DNA from: JANXXV01 sp038230275
GTDB taxonomy: Bacteria; Acidobacteriota; Terriglobia; Bryobacterales; Bryobacteraceae
Direction of reading: 5' to 3'
Assembly: GCA_038230275.1 (NCBI GenBank)
Contig: JBBRNO010000014.1
Span: 22,275-86,274, forward strand
DNA: 64,000 nucleotides
A program made the position numbers and the translations under genes. Of this stretch, positions 9,221 to 16,865 are shown one piece after another. The notes beneath the pieces are model-generated. The model did not search any database, had not been told where the DNA came from, and saw only the letters and a list, made by a program, of their open reading frames with translations. Position 1 is the first letter of the stretch. Every line of letters starts with the position of its first letter.

Positions 9221-10618
9221 ATGCTGCCCCGAAAGCTGAGCCTCTGGTTTCTATTGACGATGTGTCTGGCCGGGTGCCGATCCTCTGCGCCTCTACCGGA
9301 CCTGCCCGCCGTTGACTTCGCTCCTTTGCAGCCTGCCGTGCGTGAGTCCATCAGCTACGCACTGGCTGCCGCGCAGGCGCAGCCCCGAAACGCCGGGACC
9401 GTTGCAAGACTGGGCATGGTGTTGCATGCCCACGACCGGTTCGGCGCCGCCGCCATTTGCTATCAACGCGCTCACACGCTCGATCCACGGAATTTCGACT
9501 ATGCATATTACTGGGGATCGGCACTTGCTGCCGAGGGCAAGTACGTCGAGGCGCTCGTGCCGCTCAGGCGCGCTCTGGTATCGGACAAGAATTCAGTTCC
9601 GGCACGCCTGAAACTGGCGGATGCCCTGTTGGCCGCCGGCCAGACTCAGGAAGCCGGCGAAGAGTACTGCAAGGTGCTCGCGCAGGATGCCGACAACCCC
9701 GCGGCATCTTACGGGTTTGGGCGTAGCCAGAAAGGCGCCGCGGCTATCGCCGCATTCACCAAAGCTCTGATACTATTTCCGCGGTACGGCGCAGCTCAAT
9801 TTGCATTGGCCGCGGCCTATCGCGCAGCGGGTAACACCGCAAAAGCCGAGGAGACGCTGGCCGGATACGAACACAACAAAAGCAACACCCCGCCGCTCGA
9901 CGATCCTCTGATGGGCGCGGTCTATACAATGAATGCCGGGGCGGCGGGCCTTCTCCGCCAGGCGAAAGTTTTGGAACGTGAAGACCGTTTGAGCGAGGCC
10001 GTCACCCTGCAGGAGAAAGCACTCGAACAGGATCCGAAACTTGTGCAAGCATGGATTAACCTCATCTCGCTTCATGGCCGTCTCGGACAGTTTGACAAGG
10101 CCGAAGCGGCATTCCGAAAGGCTCTCGACATCGCTCCGAACCAAGCCGATGTTCACTACAATTTCGGTGTTCTGTGCCTCAAGCTGGAGCGTATTGACGA
10201 GGCCCGGAAGGCATTCCAAAAAGCGGTACAACTCGATCCCCGGCATGCCGACGCGCTGCACAATCTCGGTTCACTTGTTGAGGATTCAGGCCAGCTCGAT
10301 GCCGCCGCTCATCTGTATGAGCAGGCACTGGCCGCGATGCCCGAACACCGCCCGGCGAGGTTCCAGCTCGGCCGCATCTACGCCAATCAGCGGCGCTATG
10401 CGCAGGCAATCACCGAGTTCGAGAAACTTCAGGAACCGATTGATGCCCAATCGGCCACTTACCTTTACGCCCTTGGCGCGACTCACGCCCGCGCCGGCCA
10501 CCGCAAACAGTCGATAGAAATACTGCAACGCGCGCGACAGCAGGCGGAGAAGTCCGGCCAGCGGGAAATCGCGTCCGCCGTCGACAGAGACTTAGCTGCT
10601 TTGGAAGTGCACCCTTGA
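9221..10618 (+). CDS. TPR-repeat lipoprotein
   Basis: 465 residues. The start MLPRKLSLWFLLTMCLAGC is a lipoprotein signal peptide with lipobox LAGC. The rest is tandem tetratricopeptide repeats, for example AWINLISLHGRLGQFDKAE, DVHYNFGVLCLKLERIDEA and DALHNLGSLVEDSGQLDAA. It is probably a periplasmic or outer-membrane-anchored scaffold. It overlaps the next gene by 4 bases (TTGA), so translation is coupled and the two proteins likely act together. The same pairing of TPR and CRTAC1-like proteins is common in acidobacteria and planctomycetes, but its job is not known. The region before it, to the divergent oxidoreductase gene, is 176 bases and should hold both promoters. Confidence 0.85.
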   Translation: MLPRKLSLWFLLTMCLAGCRSSAPLPDLPAVDFAPLQPAVRESISYALAAAQAQPRNAGTVARLGMVLHAHDRFGAAAICYQRAHTLDPRNFDYAYYWGSALAAEGKYVEALVPLRRALVSDKNSVPARLKLADALLAAGQTQEAGEEYCKVLAQDADNPAASYGFGRSQKGAAAIAAFTKALILFPRYGAAQFALAAAYRAAGNTAKAEETLAGYEHNKSNTPPLDDPLMGAVYTMNAGAAGLLRQAKVLEREDRLSEAVTLQEKALEQDPKLVQAWINLISLHGRLGQFDKAEAAFRKALDIAPNQADVHYNFGVLCLKLERIDEARKAFQKAVQLDPRHADALHNLGSLVEDSGQLDAAAHLYEQALAAMPEHRPARFQLGRIYANQRRYAQAITEFEKLQEPIDAQSATYLYALGATHARAGHRKQSIEILQRARQQAEKSGQREIASAVDRDLAALEVHP

Positions 10619-12273
10619 GACTTCCGTTGCTTGCCGTTGCGCTTCTGGCGATTACCTCGTGCCGGCCGGCGCCGCCGGAAAAGCGGCCATCAGGACTTCT
10701 ATTTCGAGACCGCGCTACGGAGGCGGGGCTTAATTTTACTCACACCAACGGTGCGTCGGGCAAGTTCTATATGCCCGAAATCATGGGCGCGGGCGTCGCA
10801 CTGCTGGATTACGATGGTGACGGCGACCTCGACGTCTTTCTCGTGCAAAGCGGCTCACTCGAAGACCCGGCCGCCGTGACCGGCAGCCGCCTGTTCCGCA
10901 ACGAACTCGTGCCCAGCGGGCAACTGCGATTTACCGACGTCACGCGCACATCCGGAATCGAATGCACAGGCTACGGAATGGGCGTTGCTACAGGGGACTT
11001 CAACAACGATGGCTACTTAGACCTGCTGGTGACTAATTTTGGCTCAAACGCTCTCTTCGCCAATCAGGGCAACGGAACCTTCAAGAACGTTACCGCGGAT
11101 TCCCCAGCCATCCGGAAGGCGAACGACTGGTCCACAAGCGCGACTTTCTTCGACTATGACCGCGACGGCTGGCAGGATCTGATCATCCTCAGCTACGTCG
11201 ATTTCACCGTGCGCGGGAACAAGCCCTGCTTCGCGCCGGCCGGTGAGATCGACTATTGCACTCCTGTCGCATATCGGCCCGTAACTGCCCGTCTGTTTCA
11301 CAATGAACATGGCCGTTTTGTAGATGTGACGGCAAAAGCCGGAATCGACGGCGTACGCGGTCCGGGCCTCGGCGTGGTCGCGATCGACGTGAACCAGGAC
11401 GGGTGGCCCGATCTGTTTGTCTCCAATGACACGGCCGCCAATCATCTTTGGATCAATCGGAAAGATGGAACCTTCCTCGAGTCGGCGTTGGCTCACGGCT
11501 TGGCTTATGGTGAAGACGGCCAGCCGAAGGCCGGTATGGGCGTGGCCGCGGGTGACTATGATAACGACGGCGCCATTGACCTGCTGGTCCTCAATCTCAT
11601 GCGCGAAGGCGCCACTTTGTTTCATAACAACGGACGGGGCGACTTCCAGGATGTCTCCATGGCGTCGAAGATCCACGCTCTCACCATTCCTTTTACGGGT
11701 TTCGGTGTAGGGTGGATCGATTTTGATAACGATGGCTGGCCGGATCTCTTTCTGGCGAATGGCGCCGTCACGCGCCGTGAGGAGCAGCACGGACAGCCCT
11801 TTCCATTCCGGGAGAAGAATCTCCTGTTACACAATGAGGGCGGCAATGGAATGTTCGCCGATGTCACCGGCTCAGCGGGCGAAGCAATGCAACTGACAGA
11901 CGTAACCCGCGGCGCGGCATTTGGCGATCTGGATAACGATGGGCGAATCGACATCGTGATCTCGAATAACAGCGGCCCTGCGCGGCTGCTCATGAACGAA
12001 AGTAATGTTTCGCGCGGTGTGACCGTAGAACTGGCCGGCCCCGGATTGGGGATAGGCGCGCGTGTTGCGTTAGAGCGGCAGGGGTTTCCCACTCTCTGGC
12101 GGCGCGTACATACGGACGGCAGTTACCTGAGCGCAAGTGATCCGCGGGTGCACTTCGGCCTGGGGAATATTAAGCCCGGGAAACTTTTGGTGGAGTGGCC
12201 GGATGGATTCCGGCAGGAACAATCCTACTTAGGATACGAGACGCGACTCGTACTACGCCGCTCAAAGCCCTAG
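10615..12273 (+). CDS. CRTAC1-like VCBS/FG-GAP repeat lipoprotein with ASPIC/UnbV C-domain
   Basis: 552 residues, starting at TTG 10615 inside the stop of the TPR gene. A lipobox (AITSC) ends the signal peptide. The body is a beta-propeller of calcium-binding VCBS/FG-GAP blades, each with DxDxDG-type loops: LLDYDGDGDLDVF, DFNNDGYLDLLV, DYDRDGWQDLII, DVNQDGWPDLFV, DYDNDGAIDLLV, DFDNDGWPDLFL and DLDNDGRIDIVI. The C-terminal ASPIC/UnbV domain has IGARVAL, VHTDGSYLSASDPRVHFGLG and LLVEWPDG. It is secreted and probably calcium-binding. Its partner is the coupled TPR lipoprotein. Function of the family is not established. A second member lies at 20094. Confidence 0.9.
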   Translation: MRLPLLAVALLAITSCRPAPPEKRPSGLLFRDRATEAGLNFTHTNGASGKFYMPEIMGAGVALLDYDGDGDLDVFLVQSGSLEDPAAVTGSRLFRNELVPSGQLRFTDVTRTSGIECTGYGMGVATGDFNNDGYLDLLVTNFGSNALFANQGNGTFKNVTADSPAIRKANDWSTSATFFDYDRDGWQDLIILSYVDFTVRGNKPCFAPAGEIDYCTPVAYRPVTARLFHNEHGRFVDVTAKAGIDGVRGPGLGVVAIDVNQDGWPDLFVSNDTAANHLWINRKDGTFLESALAHGLAYGEDGQPKAGMGVAAGDYDNDGAIDLLVLNLMREGATLFHNNGRGDFQDVSMASKIHALTIPFTGFGVGWIDFDNDGWPDLFLANGAVTRREEQHGQPFPFREKNLLLHNEGGNGMFADVTGSAGEAMQLTDVTRGAAFGDLDNDGRIDIVISNNSGPARLLMNESNVSRGVTVELAGPGLGIGARVALERQGFPTLWRRVHTDGSYLSASDPRVHFGLGNIKPGKLLVEWPDGFRQEQSYLGYETRLVLRRSKP

Positions 12274-12379
12274 TACCCGTTCATGCACTGGAAAGTGTGA
12301 TTTTCCTTTGCGTTTACTTCACATTGATGTACAGTGTCTACACCACGTCGAGTTTTGCCTCAACGTAAAGGGGAAAGGG

Positions 12380-15300
12380 ATGTCAAGAAACCAGTCTTTT
12401 CTGACGGTCGTAGTTCTCTCGATTTTCGCGCTTTCGCAAACTGCAAACGCGCAAGTGCTTTACGGCTCCATCGTTGGAGCAGTCAGCGATCAGTCAGGCG
12501 GCGCCGTTCCCGGCGTCAACGTTACGGCGGTTAACAAGCAAACCGGCCAACAGCGTCATACAACGGCCAATGAATCGGGAGCATATTCCTTTGTCGCGGT
12601 TCAGCCAGGCACCTACGAGATCAAAGCTGCCAAGGAAGGCTTTCGCACGGCAACCGAAACTGCGATTGACGTCTCATCGAATAATACGTCCCGCTTTGAT
12701 GTGGTGTTGGAAATCGGCGCGGTAAACGAAGCCGTAACCGTGGAAGCTTCAGCAGCCTCCTTGCAGACCGACAGCGCAAGCGTTCGAGCGGAGATACAGA
12801 GTAAGGAGCTGACAAACCTTCCCGTGCCGGTCGGACGTAACTATCAGAATGTTCTGGTTACGATTCCCGGCTTCAGTCCCCCGCAGAACGCCCACTCGGT
12901 GCCTACCAATCCGTCCCGCGCACTGCAAGCGAACGTGAACGGAGCCACCACGGCAAGCGTGAACGTCCGGATTGACGGAGCATCCAGTCAGCAGACCTGG
13001 TTGCCTCACATCACCGCCTATGTTCCTTCGCTCGAAGCCATCGAAACCGTGAACGTGGTCACCAACAGCTTCTCGGCGGAGCAGGGATTTGCCGGAGGCG
13101 CCGCGATCAATGTCCAGATAAAGAGCGGTTCGAATACCATCCATGGTTCGGCGTTCTGGTACAACAACACGAACGCAACTCTCGCCAAGCCCTTCACCTT
13201 CGCGCTTTTAAATCAGCAGAGCAACCGCAATCCAAAATACATTTTCAATCAACCCGGCGGCTCAGTCGGCGGCCCCATCATCAAAAATAAGCTGTTTTTC
13301 TTTGTGGCGTACGAGGCCTCCACTCGCCGCGAATTTGCCAATAACACCGCCACTCTGGCCACGGACGCCATGCGCGCCGGCGATTTTTCGGACGGTACTT
13401 CGATCTATGGTACGCGTGGAATCATTTACGATCCAGCCACGGGCAATCAGAATACCGGAGCGGACCGTACACCTTTTCCCGGCAACATCGTCCCTTCCAA
13501 TCGCATATCTCCCATTGCCAAGACAATCATGCAATCTATCCCGAAAGTGGCCCCGGGATTCCAAGACAATAATTACTTTGCCGGCGGCGGGTTCCTCTTC
13601 GACCGCCACACAGTGGATTCAAAGGTTAACTACAACATAAACGAAAAATGGACCGCTTATGGCCGCTACAGCATTCTGAAGTACAACATGAATAATCCTG
13701 GAATGCTCGGAGACATCGTTGGCCCCGGCATCTCGAATGCGGGTGGCAATACCGGCGTCGCTCACGGGACCACGCAATCCATGTCGATCGCCACTACTTA
13801 CGTACTGCGATCGAACCTGATCCTCGATGCCAACTTCGGCTACACCACCTACGGCACATCGGTGGAACAACCGTTGGGCCCGAACATCGGGCTGGATGTG
13901 CTGAAAATTCCCGGTACGAATGGGAAGCGTAAGTTTGAAAGCGGCTGGCCGCGGTTCACGTTCTCCGGTTTCACAACCTTGGGGGTGCCGGACTCCTTCA
14001 TGCCATACACACGGCGCGACCCCCAATTCCAGTACGTCGCCAACATGAATTGGACCAGGGGCAGCCATCAGATTCGCTACGGCGTCGACATTTACAAACA
14101 GGACCTGAACCATCTGCAGGCCGAATTTGCCGGGCAGAACCACGGCGCACAAGGAGGGTTCAACTTTACTGGCGGTCCCACGCAGATTCGCGGCGGCCCA
14201 GCGGCCTCCCAGTACAACACTTGGGCTGCGTTCCTCTTGGGTCTGCCTAATAACTACGGCACAACTTATCAGGTAGCGGACATGTACACCACCCGTACCA
14301 AGTTCTACAGCGCCTATATCCAGGACACCTGGCAGGTGACGCCGAAGTTGACAGTGAACTACGGTACCCGCTACGAGAATATCCCCATGCCGCGCCGTGA
14401 AGACCGCGGCATGGAGCGCTACGATTTCAAGAACAATAAGATGCTGGTTTGCGGCGTCGGAGTTGTTCCAGCAGATTGCGGTACAAAAAACTCTAACCTG
14501 CTCTTCGCCCCGCGCGTTGGCGTCGCTTACCGACCCGGCGCAAAGACCGTGGTTCGCGCGGGCTTCGGGATGAATTGGGATCCTCTGAATCTCATTCGCG
14601 CTCTTCGCACCAACTATCCGATACTTTTAATTCTGAATGGCAACGCGCCGGATAGCTTTGTTCCGGTCAGCAAGCTGGAAAATGGCATCCCGGCCGCTGT
14701 CATACCAAGCTTAGGCAATGGAATTCTCGACATTCCCGCCACCTATGCGGTCGCGTCTACCGGGGACGAGTTCAAGCGAGCCTACATTTTGAGCTGGAAT
14801 CTAACAGTCCAGCGGGAGATTGGACGCAACTTCACTTTACAGGCCGGCTATGTGGCCACCCGCACCGTCCGGCAGACGAATTACCTCGATCTGAATGCCG
14901 GCCAGGTGATCGGCGCCGGTCAGAGTGGCAGGCCGCTCTTCGCGCCTTTCGGCCGCACCAGCACCAGTTCATTGGTCGATCCCATCGGCCACACTCACTA
15001 TGATTCACTGCAGGTACGGCTTGACCGCCGGATGGCTGCCGGGCTCTCGGTGGGTGTAGGCTACACCTGGTCGAAGGCCATTGGCGTTTGTTGCAACTCC
15101 AGTAACGACGGCGGACCCTCTATTCAGGCGCGGCAGTACTTGAACTTGAATCGTGCCGTGATGCCGTTTGACCGTACCAACAACTTGCAGACCACGTTCG
15201 TGTATGAACTGCCCTTCGGGCGCGGCAAGACCATGCTCAACAGTGGAATCGGCAAAAAGATCGCCGGCGGCTGGCAGCTTAGCGGATTGATTTCCGCCTA

Positions 15301-15757
15301 TTCGGGTTCACCGTTCACGGTAGGCGCGGATGGCGCGTCTTTGAATATGCCCGGTAGTTCGCAACAGGCTGATGTCCTGGGAACTCCGATTCAATTGGGC
15401 GGCTACGGCCGCGGTCAGTCGTATTACGATTGGCGTACGTTCAAGGGCGTGACGGAGGCGCGGTTTGGAACCGGCGGCCTGGATATCCTGCGTGGACCGG
15501 CAATTCGCAACATGGACCTGGGTCTCTTCCGAACGTTCCAGGCCACCGAGCGGATTAACGTTCAGTTCCGCGCGGAAGCATTGAACTTCACTAACACCCC
15601 GCAGCTCGCCAATCCCTCGAATAACATATCGAATCTGCGCACGGATCCGGCGGGTAATTTCCTTGGTGGTGTGTTCGAGATAACAGGCACCGCAAACACC
15701 GGCAGGGACGGCCTCGTGCAACGGGCCTTCCGGTTCGGTGTCCGGATCGGATTCTAA
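12380..15757 (+). CDS. TonB-dependent receptor, Oar-like, with carboxypeptidase-regulatory N-domain
   Basis: 1125 residues from ATG 12380, chosen because GGAAAGG precedes it and a signal peptide follows directly (SRNQSFLTVVVLSIFALS, ending TANAQ). Residues about 27-115 form a carboxypeptidase-D regulatory-like beta fold (GSIVGAVSDQSGGAVPGVNV). Next come a plug domain (LPVPVGRNYQNVLVTIPG, VRIDGASSQQ, VNVQIKSGSNTIHGSAFWY) and a long outer-membrane barrel. It ends in aromatic/hydrophobic alternation (AFRFGVRIGF), typical for barrel insertion. It would import a large ligand, perhaps a glycan fragment or peptide, using TonB energy. The ligand cannot be told. An upstream in-frame start at 12308 would put extra residues before the signal peptide and is less likely. 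Confidence 0.93.
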   Translation: MSRNQSFLTVVVLSIFALSQTANAQVLYGSIVGAVSDQSGGAVPGVNVTAVNKQTGQQRHTTANESGAYSFVAVQPGTYEIKAAKEGFRTATETAIDVSSNNTSRFDVVLEIGAVNEAVTVEASAASLQTDSASVRAEIQSKELTNLPVPVGRNYQNVLVTIPGFSPPQNAHSVPTNPSRALQANVNGATTASVNVRIDGASSQQTWLPHITAYVPSLEAIETVNVVTNSFSAEQGFAGGAAINVQIKSGSNTIHGSAFWYNNTNATLAKPFTFALLNQQSNRNPKYIFNQPGGSVGGPIIKNKLFFFVAYEASTRREFANNTATLATDAMRAGDFSDGTSIYGTRGIIYDPATGNQNTGADRTPFPGNIVPSNRISPIAKTIMQSIPKVAPGFQDNNYFAGGGFLFDRHTVDSKVNYNINEKWTAYGRYSILKYNMNNPGMLGDIVGPGISNAGGNTGVAHGTTQSMSIATTYVLRSNLILDANFGYTTYGTSVEQPLGPNIGLDVLKIPGTNGKRKFESGWPRFTFSGFTTLGVPDSFMPYTRRDPQFQYVANMNWTRGSHQIRYGVDIYKQDLNHLQAEFAGQNHGAQGGFNFTGGPTQIRGGPAASQYNTWAAFLLGLPNNYGTTYQVADMYTTRTKFYSAYIQDTWQVTPKLTVNYGTRYENIPMPRREDRGMERYDFKNNKMLVCGVGVVPADCGTKNSNLLFAPRVGVAYRPGAKTVVRAGFGMNWDPLNLIRALRTNYPILLILNGNAPDSFVPVSKLENGIPAAVIPSLGNGILDIPATYAVASTGDEFKRAYILSWNLTVQREIGRNFTLQAGYVATRTVRQTNYLDLNAGQVIGAGQSGRPLFAPFGRTSTSSLVDPIGHTHYDSLQVRLDRRMAAGLSVGVGYTWSKAIGVCCNSSNDGGPSIQARQYLNLNRAVMPFDRTNNLQTTFVYELPFGRGKTMLNSGIGKKIAGGWQLSGLISAYSGSPFTVGADGASLNMPGSSQQADVLGTPIQLGGYGRGQSYYDWRTFKGVTEARFGTGGLDILRGPAIRNMDLGLFRTFQATERINVQFRAEALNFTNTPQLANPSNNISNLRTDPAGNFLGGVFEITGTANTGRDGLVQRAFRFGVRIGF

Positions 15758-15764
15758 CTCGCAA

Positions 15765-15793
15765 AAGGGTCGCGCATAAGTGACGCGACCCTT
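15765..15793. terminator. Bidirectional intrinsic terminator
   Basis: A perfect 10-bp stem (AAGGGTCGCG / CGCGACCCTT) with a 9-base loop lies between two convergent genes. On the minus strand the stem is followed by TTTT; on the plus strand a short A run precedes it. It overlaps the stop codon of the AttH-like gene. It should end both transcripts. Confidence 0.8.
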
Positions 15794-16865
15794 ATCCGCC
15801 GCCCATCATCACTGGACCAGAATACCCCGTCATCTCCAGATACCCCACACCCTTCACCGCACGGCCCTCTTTCTTCGCCACCACCTCTACCGCGCCTTCC
15901 CAATACGCCATCGTTTTGCCGGTCAACTCCTGCGGCTGCAAGCGCGTCGATACAGCTGCCTCCAATCCCAAAACAGGCACGCGCACATTCCAGGCGATCG
16001 GATAACGTGCCCCAGTCTCCACACTGGCCCAAGTCTTCCCCGGCGCCAGGGAAAATTCACTGACTGCCAGATGCCGCGCCCGCCCCTTCGCATCCACATA
16101 AGTTCCCGCCGAAAAGGCATCCGCCGATCCATCTTTACGCCGCAGCCGGAACAGCATCAACTCCGAACCATCGTCGAATTGCAAACTAAACCAATCCCAT
16201 CCCACTTGATTCGTGTCCAGCTGATGCGTGAAGAATTCGTGATCCATCCATGCCAGCCCCTCCACCGCGAACGTCTTCCCCTCCACTTCGATTGTTCCCT
16301 TCGCCCCCAAACGCGTGAGCGAAATATAGTGCGAGGCACGCCCTTCCCCCACAGCCTTCTGGCTAACTCCGTTTGTCCCATGGATCACCGGAGCCTTCTC
16401 CGCCTGCACAGTCAAGTCAATCTGGAACTTCTCAGCCAAGGCCTGCAGCGTCTGTCCTCGCTCACCCCACTTCGCCTGCCAGTTGCCATTCCAGACCCGG
16501 GCCTTCGCCTCCTCCGCGCCCGCCAGCCCCGCGCCGGCCCGGTTCAACCGCTCCGTATGATAGAAACGTCCCCCATCGATGTCGCTAAGCGCGAAATGCG
16601 CCAGCCAAACATCATCCACGTCCCAAACGTTTTTCGGACGCGCTTCTCGATCCACGCCATGCCTGAAAAACGTCAGCTCAAATCCAAATCGCCTGCCGTC
16701 CGCCGAATGCAAATTGCCCGTGTAATACCACCACTCCGTTTGAAACTCCGGATGACTGAAATGGTCCCGCGGAAATTCATACCGGTATCCCGGCAGTGCC
16801 AACCGGTAAGGAGCGGCGAATACACTCACGCTCAGCAACAACGCCAATGCTGAGCTACTCCTCAT
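15792..16865 (-). CDS. AttH/CrtC-type lipocalin-like secreted protein
   Basis: 357 residues with an N-terminal signal peptide (MRSSSALALLLSVSVFAAP). The family marks are EFQTEWWYYTGNL near the start, FGFELTFFRHGVD, LAHFALSDIDGGRFYHTER, HYISLTRLGAKGTI, and AWMDHEFFTHQ followed by GWDWFSLQFDDGSELMLFRLR. These belong to the AttH / carotenoid 1,2-hydratase-like (lipocalin fold) family. Its first 11 bases overlap the end of the ABC permease gene, so it is the third gene of an attE-attFG-attH type operon. In other bacteria AttH goes with an ABC exporter of unclear cargo. An older label, secreted hydrolase, is not proven. A hydratase role is unlikely without carotenoid genes. Confidence 0.85.
   Translation of the reverse strand: MRSSSALALLLSVSVFAAPYRLALPGYRYEFPRDHFSHPEFQTEWWYYTGNLHSADGRRFGFELTFFRHGVDREARPKNVWDVDDVWLAHFALSDIDGGRFYHTERLNRAGAGLAGAEEAKARVWNGNWQAKWGERGQTLQALAEKFQIDLTVQAEKAPVIHGTNGVSQKAVGEGRASHYISLTRLGAKGTIEVEGKTFAVEGLAWMDHEFFTHQLDTNQVGWDWFSLQFDDGSELMLFRLRRKDGSADAFSAGTYVDAKGRARHLAVSEFSLAPGKTWASVETGARYPIAWNVRVPVLGLEAAVSTRLQPQELTGKTMAYWEGAVEVVAKKEGRAVKGVGYLEMTGYSGPVMMGGG

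Noticed and set aside
15780..16853. 357-codon plus-strand open frame opposite the AttH-like gene
   Set aside because: Same length and position as the real gene on the minus strand, but with no protein motif or signal peptide; an antisense shadow.
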